Source of the DNA: Henckelia pumila
Taxonomy: Eukaryota; Streptophyta; Magnoliopsida; Lamiales; Gesneriaceae
DNA length: 64,000 nt
Assembly: GCF_033568475.1 (NCBI RefSeq)
Contig: NC_133120.1
Coordinates: 91,158,151-91,222,150, forward strand
Direction: 5' to 3'
Each line of letters starts with the position of its first letter. The first letter of the stretch is position 1. Positions 35,805 to 47,392 of the stretch are shown in pieces. Below the pieces are notes generated by a model that was not told the DNA's origin, did not search any database, and saw only the letters and a program-made list of their open reading frames with translations. The position numbers were made by a program, and so were the translations under genes.

Positions 35805-37967
35805 ATGTTAATCGCTATGTTTTTATTCTTCTAGATATTTTAACATAATATTTTGATTATTAAATTTTTACGAAAAAAATTAAATCAAATCACTAACTTA
35901 GTCATCTGGTTCAAGACAAGTAGAAGTATATCCTAAAATCGAGATTGTATTTCACTTATATAGGAAAGATATTCTCCTCTTTCATTGAATCAATTCATTT
36001 ATATTTTGGAATTTAGTAATCTAACTAAAATTTTGGGTATTCTTGTTTTTAGGGAGGAATATAAAACTATTGGTGATTTTATCTAACTATGAGAGTTTAC
36101 TCAAAAAAATATTAAAATATTTGAACAAATAAAATTATAAAAAAAAGTTTACATTGATTGTTGCATATTATATGTATTTGATTTATAAAAAAAAGATTTA
36201 CCACATAATAATATATTAGATTTTAAAATAAGAGTATGATAAACATATGAAACAAATATGTCTATCATTAATTAAATAATTAATTGTTTTACTAAATTAA
36301 ATATTTTTGGCATAAATTCGTTAATATTTTAACGTCGCGGTTTATATTAGAAAAATATATTTTTGTATTGTATTTTTGTTAGGATGTTGTTTATTTTATA
36401 TACTAAATCATAATTCAATGTATATTAGATTTGATCTTCAAAGCTAATCAAACAAAGTTATTCAATAGGCTAGAAAATATACAAAAGAAAAATTTGAATG
36501 TATTATGCATGAGCAAGATAGTCGAGAATCAAATAATTCACGTGGAAAACATGTTTTATCATACGTATAAATAATATATGCTTTAGATAAACTTTATCCT
36601 TAAAAGATCAAATTTTATTTCCAAATAAAATTTTAAATAAAGAAAAATTATTATTTTTTCACTAATTTGCTTAATTTTAGATTTTGGCCACTAAGTTTTC
36701 AAAATTTATTTTTTGTACGATAAATTTTAATTATCAACTATGTTGGTCTAATTGTTGTCGTGACATTGGAAAATGCTTATTTTGCATCAAAAAATGCTAA
36801 CATGGAATAATAATAATGACGCAACATCGAAAATTGTCAGCAAATGAACTAAGAATAGTCGAAATTAAAATTTAAAAGTTAGTGTACCAAAACTAAATTT
36901 TGACAAACCAATTGACTAAAACTCAAAATGTGACAAGTTAATGAAACAAAAAATTTATTTTCTCTCAAATAAATTACTATTTTAACTTACAAATAAATAG
37001 AAATAAAATTATCATTTAACATATATTGCTTATGTTGAAGTGAAATAATTATTCATAATGAGCAGAACAATCGAAATATGATCACGTTTGCGCTACAACG
37101 TAGTTTAAAATATTTGAATACTACTGTTACCATTGATTATATTTTTTGGAAAAGGGATAAACATTCGCTAATACAATTGGTACTTAAGCCAAGTTAATGA
37201 CTTCGATTCACATTAGTTGCAAGCATAATTATTGGAAAAGAGATTATTAGGTGCAACAATTATCTCATTGCTAGGTAAAACAATCGAAACGTAGCGTTTG
37301 AGTTGCTGTACAGTTTAAAAATATTTGAGTTGCAAAATTATCACCAACTATAGCTTTTAATAAAACGCGAAGTGCTCAATCCTATGATTTATAACAAAAA
37401 ATCTATGTTTTTTTTACGTTTCTCTCGACAAACATATAACATATGTTATTGCTTTAAATTCGTTAGTTTAAAAAATTAAAAGCAAAGTATAAAGCATGTA
37501 ATATACTACAAAAAAAACGTCGATTAGAGATCACAAATCGATTGCAAAAGAGAAAATTTAAAGAAATATGTAATATTCTAACATCAATATCTAATTAGAG
37601 ATCAAATCATTGTGACCGAAGTTTGAAATTGGTCGTAAAAAACATAACACTTAATTGAAAAAGCTAATCAATTTAAAACAAAATATGATATTTCGATCTC
37701 AACCAAATAAAATTGTTGTCACGTGCAATTTTCTAGTTTATATAAAAGCAAGAGATTTTACATTAAAAATATATACTAAAGAATCAATTACGTTTCCAAT
37801 CACATGCAATTTAGATATGACGTCATGTCGAGTTATTATGAATTTATGAACAAATATATATAGGAAGTGTTGACGGATTCTGCAAAAAAATTATTATTTA
37901 TGGATAATTTGCCACATTATTTTTTCCACCATTTCGATCTGCAATTATAATATGAACGAATCAATCT

Positions 37968-38007
<40 letters not shown>

Positions 38008-38154
38008 GAAGCAAAGGAAGCAACCGATAATATTCATAATTGTCTGATACATAAAAATAAATATTAATGAAATGCTAGTATATATTGAAAAAATAGTATT
38101 TATAATTTGTCAAAATGGAAGGATGTAAATAGAAAACTGAGAGGCGAATCTAGA
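35805..38154. other. AT-rich intergenic DNA with diverged repeats
   Basis: No gene. At about 36655-36955 two arms of roughly 100 bp are diverged inverted copies, a probable old MITE. Segments near 37060-37140 and 37285-37370 are diverged direct copies beginning ACAATCGAAA. A (TAA)n microsatellite ends the block. Confidence 0.35.
37969..38007. repeat. (TAA)n microsatellite
   Basis: About 13 uninterrupted TAA units. Confidence 0.9.
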
Positions 38155-38583
38155 GGTGTAAACGAACCGAATCGAGCCGAATAATACTAAAAATTTAAGA
38201 CTCGAGTTCGGCTCGAATTAAGTATATTCGAGCTCGAACTCGATCCGAAACTCAAAAAAAGTTCAAATATTTTGGCTCGAGCTCAACTCAAAATAAAGTT
38301 CGAGTTCGGCTCGAAATATTCGAACTTTTTCGTGAACTATTCGAACTATTGCTCGGATATTATGGTTTCGAAAAATATACATATTTATTATATCATTATA
38401 TTACATTAATAAAATATTAAGGCTCGCGAACTATCGAACAAAGCAATTTTGACTCGAGCTTAACTCGAAAAAAAAGCTCGAGCATGTTCGGATTTGACTC
38501 GAGTTCGATAAGTTCGAATACGAATCAAATATTTATCGAGTCGGATCGAAAAACTCGCGAACCGATTCGATTCGTTTACACCC
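38155..38583. mobile_element. MITE rich in CTCGAG/TTCGAGC motifs
   Basis: The inverted ends GGTGTAAACGAACCGAATCG and CGATTCGTTTACACCC enclose 430 bp with CTCGAG-containing subterminal repeats. It looks hAT-like by end sequence. A clear 8-bp target duplication was not found. Confidence 0.55.
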
Positions 38584-39496
38584 TTATACGTATGTCTATG
38601 ATCTATGGACAATGCCCTTATAACCCTCGTAATTTTTACAGTAGTGATCATTATTTGTTATCGGCAATTAAATTTTTAAAAATATTAAATGAATTTCTGA
38701 AAATACTCTAACAATAATCACTCACAATTACAATTATACTTAAAATTTTGTCCATATTCCCATTATTATAAGTACGCTTGCATCTTCAAAACAAAAAAAG
38801 AAAGAAAAAGTACGCTTGCAGTTCAACATGCATTTTATATTTTGTGGGGAAATGGCTTAGAAAGGGGACCTTAGGCTTAATCTATGATGCACAAATGAAA
38901 CCGTTAATGAGGCTTGGGCCCCCAATATACATAATCATCATTAAAATCATCTAATGACTTGTTAGTGATCATACCTTTTGAATATTCCATGTTAGTGAGC
39001 CAAGTCATTTAATTTTGAGAAAGATTTTTGTTTTGTTTTGTTTATTTGATGCATATATGATCAGTATCCATGTATTTGAGATTGCTTTGAAAAATATTTA
39101 TGAGTTTTTCTTTCATAAAATTTTGAGTTTATAAGCACTTTTTGGAAGAAATATCAAACCATATCTTACAAATGTCGGGAGATGTGGATATGCTGTGGAT
39201 AAACACATTGAGCTGGATCAAATATGATGACGTGAGGCTTGTATAAGTTCATCAAACTAATTCGTGTGAGATGATTGACCGATCATTTCATACCACCACA
39301 CCGATAATGTTTCGGTTGTTGTAGTTGTTGTAGCATAGAATATCCCTTTCAATCATTCTACTATATTCAAATTCAAGACCATGCAAGGGAATTTATTGTG
39401 GTTAGCAAGTATTCTTGTTATTCCCAGGACTACTTGAGATGCGGAGTTGTTCGTTTGTGAAGTAGGCATCTGCAGGGGCAGTACACGCCGCTAAAT
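38584..39496 (+). promoter_or_regulatory. Upstream region of the HemW-like gene
   Basis: No coding signal. The 200 bases before 39497 should contain promoter and leader; no unambiguous TATA box was found. Confidence 0.3.
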
Positions 39497-41265
39497 ATGC
39501 TGCTAAAATCAACATTCACTCCACAACTTTTCGCTGCCATTCCCACAAAAACCCAATTCCCACGGCTATGGCGACTTGGATTCATGAATTCACTCACTCA
39601 GCAATGCCCCGAAACTGCTCGAAAAAATGCGCCTTCACCAGTGCTACTCCACAAACTCCCTCCAACCTCAGCCTACGTTCACCTCCCTTTCTGCCGCAAA
39701 CGCTGCCACTACTGCGATTTCCCGATAATCGCCCTCGGCTCCTCCTCGACCACAAAAGCCGATGATGACCCACGTATCTCAAGCTACGTTGAAACACTCT
39801 GCAGAGAAATCAAGGCCACCAAGCTGGATACTTCCAACAACCCTTGTCTTGAAACCGTCTTTTTTGGAGGTGGCACACCATCGCTCGTGCCACCACGGCT
39901 TGTTTTATCGGTTCTTGAAGCTTTGTCTTCTAAATTCGGGGTTTGCAGCGGAGCTGAAATATCTATTGAAATGGATCCTGGAACATTTGATGGGGGGAAA
40001 ATGAAGGCGTTGATGGATTTGGGTGTGAATAGAGTGTCATTGGGAGTGCAAGCTTTTCAAGAAGAGTTATTGAAAGCTTGTGGGAGAGCTCATGGGCTTG
40101 ATCAAGTTTACGAAGCTGTTGAGATTGTTAAGTCATGTGGGGTTGAGAATTGGAGTTTGGACCTCATTTCTTCGCTTCCTCACCAGACTTCAGTGATGTG
40201 GAAGGAGAGTCTGCAGCTCACTGTTCAGGCACAACCTACTCACGTGTCTGTTTATGATTTGCAGGTTGAAAAAGACACCAAATTTGGAAATTTGTAAGTT
40301 TCATTACTTATTTTTTTATATCATTTCTCTACATAAGAGGTCTTTGTTTTCTTCTCATTGTGGAGGTAGCTGCTACGCTACGGCCACCTTTCCAGAAGTG
40401 TGACCAAAATGTTCTTATAAGTAAATGTAAGATAGTGTCGTATAAAAATTTCAAATGCAATTATCACTTGTTCATCATAACTCATTCTATCCACTCCAAG
40501 ATTTGCACTCTACACTTCGGTACAGCAGAACTCAGTCATCTGTTCAGATTCAATGTTATGAATTTGATGGGGGAAATGTTCAGTTATTTGCAAGTGTACC
40601 ATCTCATTATCTTACCATTAGAACATTGTGTTTGCAGATACACCCCTGGTGAATTTCCTCTGCCTTCCGAAAACCAGTCCGCTGAGTATTACAAAATGGC
40701 CTCAAGTATGTTAAGGGATGCAGGCTATGATCATTATGAGATCAGTAGTTACTGCAAGAGTGGTTATCGATGCAAGCATAATTGTACATACTGGAAAAAC
40801 AAATCTTTCTACGGTTTTGGACTTGGGTCAGCCAGCCATGTCGGTGGCATACGTTTTTCTAGGCCCAGAAGTCTGAAAGAATACACATGTTATGTGCAGA
40901 ATTTGGAGGATGGATTAGTGAAATGCTCCAGAAATGACAGCATAGATGCTAAAGAAACAGCCATGGATATCATTATGCTTTCTCTCAGAACATCTGATGG
41001 CTTGAATTTGAAGTCCTTTAGGGATGCTTTTGGTGGCTCACTTGTACTTTCTATCTGTGAGGCCTATAAACGTTATGTAGAAAGTGGGCATGTAATCTGT
41101 GTTGATAATCAAGGAAGAGAGATCGCATTTCATGAATTTAGCTCTTCGCTCACAAATGACCAGTGGAGAAATGAGGAGCTGGCATTTGTTCGGCTCAGTG
41201 ATCCGGAAGGTTTTTTGCTGTCAAATGAACTTATATCACTTGCATTTGGTGTTGTAACTCCATAA
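39497..41265 (+). CDS. HemW-like radical SAM protein (HemN-like, coproporphyrinogen oxidase homologue)
   Basis: Two exons, 39497-40293 and 40638-41265, join in phase (AATTT/GTAAGT ... TTTGCAG/A) to give 474 residues. The radical-SAM signature CRKRCHYC (CX3CX2C, binds the 4Fe-4S cluster) is near residue 66, followed by FFGGGTPSLV, EISIEMDPGTFD, GVNRVSLGVQAFQ and the HemN-type C-terminal domain (YYKMASSMLRDAGYDHYEIS, YWKNKSFYGFGLGSASHV). HemW proteins of this length are haem-binding or haem-handling homologues of oxygen-independent coproporphyrinogen III oxidase and usually lack that oxidase activity. The 60-residue N-terminal extension rich in Ser, Thr and basic residues fits an organelle transit peptide. 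The first ATG was chosen because it opens that extension. The gene converges with the one at 41807-44565. It looks intact. Confidence 0.93.
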
Positions 41266-41806
41266 CTTTGCTAATATTGTTGCTTCTGGCCACTGTCGCT
41301 TCATACTTGGAGCTCCATGATCTTTAAGCAATCTTCACAACTATACTAGGAAACTCATAAGGTTCATTATTTCTAATACTATCAGTTAAGAATCTAATAC
41401 AGTTCACTTTAGTAGAATAAACAGCGATCTTATTAGCTCTCTTAACTGTTAAAAAAAAATGTAAACATCATTTGTCGAAACTCAAAAATTCTGTCACAAA
41501 GACGACTCTTGGTATTTATCACATTATGAAGTTACGAAGACATAGTGTTACAACATAAAGAATCCCAATAGGTGAAGCTAATCCCTGATTGTGCCATGTC
41601 TAACATCCCTGGTTGCACAAAATCTAAACCTGAAATGCAACGAGGAACATTGTAATGCACATTGATCTGGTGATATATGAAATAGAATTTGATTATTCGT
41701 GATCACGGGGATCATTTAATGTAAAGATCATACCAGCTTTTGTTTGGAACAATTTTATAAATTCTCAGATAACATTAAGGCATTGTAAATTAACTACCAG
41801 ATACAA
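41266..41806. other. Shared 3' region between convergent genes
   Basis: It contains the 3' UTR of the HemW-like gene and of the minus-strand gene ending at 41807. No additional gene. Confidence 0.5.
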
Positions 41807-44565
41807 TCAAGAAGGCTTTGTCTTTTTCTGAGGTTTTGAAACGAACTTAAGCTGTTGCGTTCCTTTTCTCATTTCACTGTCATATATAACAGAACAAGGA
41901 GAGGCTAGATCAGTGCCTTGAGAATATTTACTTGAATCCAACAAAAAAAAAGAACAAAAAATTGACAAGCAAGAACAGGACCTTTGGTAGAGATATACAA
42001 GCACATAAAATATTGGAAGAAGCATCAAAATCAGTATTGACATGGCCAAATAGAAGAATCCTGTATGCTTCTGTAAATGTAAGAAATGAGATATATAAAA
42101 TGAGCAAGAGAAAGGCATAAGAGATAACAAAATCCAAAATAATATGAAACTGCACAATTCACTCAACTCACTACAAAGGTTGTTTCTTTAGGGTGTTTTG
42201 GATCAAAGAATTAGGAAGTCAAGGATTTCATATATGTGATACCAAATCATTCAACTTGTTTGGATAATTCAGCTATTGCGGTATACATGAACCACCAACC
42301 ATTTAGGACCCCTATCGGATCAACTTCAAATTAAGGTTACAAAATCATCAAATCAAATCAAATATTCCTCTAGAATCTCCATTTTACGCATGAAAGCTTC
42401 TCATAGTACACCATGCATGGAATATCATGAATCAATCACTTACCCTGCCACCCCTGGAGAAAGGTTTTCTGCCTTTTGAGCAAGTGTGGGCATCACAGAA
42501 TTGGCGTAGGAAAAACTCTAGCAGATCATTACCAGAAAGAGTGTGTGAACAAACGTACCAAATTCATCCTACTTTTCTAGGACTAGAAAGAATAGTACCA
42601 TGGAGACGAGCTGCCGAGGGACCATTGCTAGAAGGAAAACAGGTGTTGGCAAGATCCTTTAAAATGAGAGCAAAAATATGAACTAAGGAATACTTAAACA
42701 TGCCATATAACTGATTAAGAAACCAGGAACAACCTCACATAAATGACGGTTCCTAGCAGCAGCAGCCGGATTGCACTTTTTTCGAGATGATGAATTTATA
42801 ACAAAATCACAATGTAAAGCTCCGCATAGATCAGCCAAGCACTTGTCCTGACTCTGAACACACATTAAGGATTCGAAATCAAATCACCGTATTTGGGCCA
42901 CATACATACAAAAGTATGAAAGATTAGCGAATTCCATGAGATGTGTAAGAACTTATAAAGGACCATGTGTTACAGTCGAACAATTTCAAATACTAGCTAA
43001 ACCAGAAATTGTGGGTTTTCAAGTTCATAATGATTCAATTATATCAGTCGATGCATGTTCTGTACTCATGTCAGCATCATCATTGGCACAATGTCATCTT
43101 AATACTTGAGTTGATAAAATCTATATGTTCTGAAAATAACAAGATTGGGAAGAAATTGTTAATAAGAGCTAGAGAAATCAATCGGTACGGCAATGCATAA
43201 CATAATCAGTAAACAAAAGGATGATCCCGCTATCAGCGTTTATATTATGGAAAGAACAGACAAGGTTACATACAGAATTCAGAAGATTGGAGTGCCTATT
43301 GTCAAAATGCTGATCCAAATATTTTTCTGCTCGAAAGAGTTTTTTACAATATCCACACCGCCATTCACTTATATCTATATGAATCTTATGCTCCTCTTGG
43401 TCTCTAAATATGTTGTTACTTGGATGAAGTTTGCATTTTTGTGAAAGTTGATACTTCTCCGATTCCACAAAAGGCATGAGATACTGCAAAATTAGTTCTT
43501 CAAAGTTAGTAAAGAACAGAAGGTGATTCTACTTACAGGTAATAGTCAAAATGTAAGGTACCTCATCCACAATTTTCGAGGCTGCTTGACTTCTCTCTCT
43601 CGAACAATGAACTTCAGGCTGGTCTTTTATGATAGCTCTGTGCATCAAAAGGCAAATTGGGAGTTGTCAACAGCATGAATGCCACATTTTAACCATAACA
43701 TTATATGAATTACCATGCTTAATTCAATAAAAAGAGAGTTCAGTAGTTTGAATATGGACCATAGCACCATGGAACTGCGGAATAATAACAGCCTTACCAC
43801 CCTCACTACTCCCTTAACCCGAAATAAAAAAAACGAAAGGAGAAAAATAAAAATGAGAAAGGGGAAAGAAAGTCATGGCAGAAGCAGCGCAAGAGAAAAT
43901 ATTTGACAAGATCGAATTTTTAAATGAAATAACAGCATATCTTACCTTGATTCAAAGTGGTCGCTAGCCTGCTGCACAAAAAAATTATATATGTTACTTG
44001 ATCGAGAGATAAAAACATACATTCAGGAGCAAACCAAATCAACAGACAGAAAACACCATGTTGAAACTGGAGTGACTCTTGAAACACGGTGCAGAGGCTA
44101 AAATAAAAATACTCAACGACAACACTAGACGTTAAAGAAAGTATCATCCTGCCATTTATATTGGAAAGCCTACAGCCACCAAAACTTTGGTCGGAATCAA
44201 CCGAAGTGAGAGATTACGATTTACAAAGACGTAATTTAGTAAAACAACAGAAGTCTTACATGGATTATGAAAAGCTCAAGATTTTCACAAGACTCGAGAT
44301 TTTCATCACAAAATGTTAAAGAAACTAATTTGCAGAAAGCCCACATAGCTGGACCAAAAATTGAACTAAAAAATCTCTCTTTCAAGACTTACTGCCCTTT
44401 AATGAAGTTACAAAATCCATGTCCATAAACTTGGGGGATCTCGATCGTCGGAGCGAGAGAAGACTTTACCTGGTTAGGGCTTGACTGAGACATAGATGGA
44501 GCGAGATGCAGCATCATCGAAAGAAGTAAAACGCTTCGCCACGGATGTGCTTTATTGTTGGCCAT
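41807..44565 (-). CDS. Secreted/membrane C2H2-like zinc-finger protein, nine exons
   Basis: I modelled nine exons: 44565-44470, 43971-43946, 43637-43562, 43483-43274, 42853-42734, 42656-42599, 42517-42444, 42070-41982 and 41930-41807. Every junction has GT/AG and keeps phase, giving about 290 residues. The protein has a signal-peptide-like N-terminus (SVLLLSMMLHLAPSMS), a C2H2 finger (WRCGYCKKLFRAEKYLDQHF then DNRH), a Cys-rich middle (CLADLCGALHC; FCDAHTC), one membrane helix near the C-terminus (FFYLAMSILILMLLPIFYV) and a basic tail ending KPQKKTKPS. The finger would probably face the lumen or outside, which is odd for DNA binding, so a structural zinc site is likelier. I recall a C2H2-like gene adjoining the HemW homologue in Arabidopsis, which would be conserved order; this needs checking. 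Start 44565 was preferred over 44595 because it opens the signal peptide. Confidence 0.85.
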
Positions 44566-44843
44566 CTCTTCCCCCACCTCACTGTTTCTTCCCAATCTCA
44601 GGAACCATTAAAATACCAGAAAAAAAAAACAGGACGTTTGAAGATCGCACTTTATTACATAATATCATGATACCCCTTAAACTATTCGATTAAAAAGTGA
44701 TTAATGATTTCAATGGAAAATTCCATAAATAATTATTTAAAATGTTTTTTTTTATAAAGAAAACTTATAATATTATTGAATCGCGAAAGGTCTTTAAAAG
44801 CAGGTCCAAGTAGAATTCGTAGTGATGAGGTGAATCTGGAAAT

Positions 44844-45586
44844 TAGTGGTGTGCAATCGGTCAAAACCGAATCGATCGAACCAAAATTTTCAAAATCGAA
44901 CCGACCGATCTATTTTCTAACAAAATGAACCGTCCGAATTTGTATATTAAAACCGACTAAACGAACCGATAAAAAATCGGTTATTTTGATTTTCGATCGA
45001 AATAATCGATTTTTTATATTTTTTTAAATTTACATGATTTTTTTTTTAAAAAAATTTACAGGTATTTTCGGGTGCACAAATTTCTTCATTGAATTTATAA
45101 GTATATTTAGGGGCACATGCCTATATCAAAAAATAATTTTTTTTTAATAAATAAAATCTTACAGGAGCACAAGTTTTCCATTGAATTTGAGATGAAATGA
45201 AACTTCAACGTGAAGATGAAAATAATTTGTGGTGTTAGGATTTAGGGCAACAATTGTAAAATATATGAGATGGTTTTTTGTTGGGTTAATAAGTTAGACT
45301 TATAACAAAATTAGGTATATGTAGTTATAGTTCAACAACAAATAAGCCATTACAGTTAAGATTTAAGGCTCAATATTAATTTTTTTAATTATATAAATAA
45401 TTTTCGGTTTAATCGGTTTAACCGATATTTTTTTTTTTTTAAAAAAATCGAATCGAACCGATTAAACCGACTTAACCTATATTTTTTAAAAAATTAACCG
45501 ATCAAACCGAATAAATCAAACCGAATTTTTGATTTTTTTCGGTTCAGTTGGTTTTCTCGGTTTGACCGATTTTTTTGCTACCCCTA
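44844..45586. mobile_element. hAT-type MITE, copy 2 (inverted relative to copy 1)
   Basis: The ends TAGTGGTGTGCAA and TTGCTACCCCTA are flanked by a perfect 8-bp duplication CTGGAAAT (44836-44843 and 45587-45594). Its interior is the reverse complement of the element at 2280-2929, including the stretch around CTTTCCATTGAATTTGAG. Confidence 0.8.
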
Positions 45587-45596
45587 CTGGAAATCA

Positions 45597-45855
45597 TTGT
45601 CCCGAGCCATATTTAAACCAACCAAAATTGCTTCAAGTTCAGCATAGACAATAGAAGGAGGCCTCTGAATCCTGCGCCCAAAGCTAGTATTGGTTGGCCT
45701 TCATGATCACGGACCACACCACCAACAGCGAAGCTATTTTCACACTCTTTATAGGGAGAAAGTCTATGCTACCCCAAAGGCAGTGCCCTTGGGGTAGCAT
45801 AGACTTTCCCATTTATAGGAAACGTCAACATCCAGTCGCAGGTAATGGAGAGTTA
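45597..45855 (-). pseudogene. LINE RNase H remnant, interrupted by a 56-bp foldback element
   Basis: On the minus strand it reads LRLDVDVSYK, then (after the insertion) ECENSFAVGGVVRDHEGQP and, with further shifts, the RNase H helix IVYAELEAILVGLNMARDN. The RNase H frame is continuous once the inserted 56 bp and one 8-bp duplication are skipped. The hAT MITE at 44844-45586 lies immediately to its left, sharing the CTGGAAAT flank. Confidence 0.65.
45756..45811. mobile_element. 56-bp foldback element with 8-bp target duplication
   Basis: It is an almost complete hairpin: AAAGTCTATGCTACCCCAA on one arm and TTGGGGTAGCATAGACTTT on the other, with a loop of about 12 bases. TTTATAGG flanks it exactly on both sides (45748-45755 and 45812-45819). 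This fits a very small hAT-type MITE. Confidence 0.7.
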
Positions 45856-47392
45856 ATTTTATTACATGTCTTTGTAATGTTTATATTATATCTTAAAAAA
45901 TTAAAATTTTAATAAAGCATAATATCTTCAAAAAAAATTAATAATGTGTCAAAAAAAATTATTTGTCATGGTCATAGTTAATATATTTGTGTATTTAAAA
46001 TTTTACAAAATAAAATTAAAAATAAACGTAAATTAATATTTAGTATTTATCTACATAACGTAAATAAAATTCAAATGCTATCTTTATACCATAAAATCAA
46101 AGTGTTTATCATTGTATATTATATCAAATTTAAATAAAATTTTGGTACCCAAAATCTTTTACATCCATTATTTCATATATTTTCGTGAAAAAAATTGTCT
46201 AATATTTTGTATAAATTATAAATATTTATTGATGTAGCCAAAAATCATTTGTATATGACACGTTGCTTTCGCAAAGTCCGAAGTATCAATTGATCCTTGT
46301 ATGTTCCCAGTGGAGATCTTCAGTGGGTTGTTCATACGTCGCAAAATAAAGTCAGATGAGCCGGAAGGGTTCCCGGCGAAGACACTCCGACGCTCAAGTC
46401 AGTGATTACTCAAAGAATAATAAATCAAGAGTAGAGCGTTATAGTGCTAAAGAAAGTGTGTACCTTAATAATGAGGTGACTTGAGCTATTTATAGATATT
46501 CGGAGAGTTTCACGGGCTTGAGCCTCTTATGGGCTTTTGTAGAATTCAGGGTCTGCTTGAATTAAATATATATAATATTTAAATAGGCTTGGGCCTCAAA
46601 AATATTTGGAGTGGACCTTCATGATTGAGCTCAGGCCCAGTTGAATTTTTAGGTGTAACCTATCATAGGCTCCTCGCTCTCGGGCATGTCGTGTGTGTGG
46701 AGAGGTCCGAGAGTAGAATTTTTACCGAAGTATTGCCAGAAATTTAGTTGCCGAAAACAAATATTGTTTGCCACTGCGAAAATTATGGGCAGAATAAGGA
46801 CTGTGATACAGTGGAATTAAAATCATGGCAGAATATTAAATTTCAGTGTAATTGGATATGAATCAAAGTCTTGCCAGAATATTACTTGTAGAAACCCAGT
46901 AGAACTATATCAAGTATTGTCATTATAAATTCAGCACCGCAGTATGTTTTCATCCCAACTTACTAACTCAATTTGATTTTTGACTTTTGTGAGTGCAGCC
47001 TTCGTATGATTGCGTATTTAAAAATAAACAGAGGAGGGACAGATTTACATGGCAGGTAATAATTAATTGCATAGCATAGCATGTGCTCATAATTATTTCT
47101 CTCTCCTGTTTTTTTTTTTTAACGTTTTCTCTCCCGTTTCTTCTTCCTATATGCGAAGAAAATTTTGTTTTGTTTTCTGTTGTAACAAAACTTTGCGCAA
47201 AACTATACATGCGCGTATCTACATGTATTTGTATCATCTTAAATCTCGAACCATAATTCATCATCGTATCCTCTATGGCTCACGGCGAAGGGAAACGGGA
47301 TTTAGTGAAGGGATAGGCAAGGGTGATTGGCGAAGGGCGGCGATGATCTGTGGGAAACGACGGCTGTTGGAGATCGACTTCGAGGCACGGAG
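45856..47392. other. Intergenic; possible gypsy (TAT-type) LTR fragment at 46237-46680
   Basis: The minus strand of 46237-46680 holds TATAAATAG near 46485, followed by GACTTGAGCGTCGGAGTG, a phrase I associate with TAT-clade LTRs. The borders (TGATGTAGCC...CCTATCA) lack a clear target duplication. Elsewhere AT-rich DNA; 47270-47392 is GC-richer with no recognised product. Confidence 0.35.

Noticed and set aside
37500..37640. Another CACTA end at CTACAAAAAAAACGTCG
   Set aside because: Only a weak resemblance to a terminus, no partner end and no subterminal array.
40360..41265. Separate ORF beginning inside the HemW intron
   Set aside because: Its first 90 residues come from intron sequence; the acceptor at 40638 joins in phase to exon 1.
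41807..42166. Stand-alone 119-residue membrane protein ORF
   Set aside because: It is two exons of the minus-strand C2H2 gene read through an intron; the spliced model keeps phase throughout.
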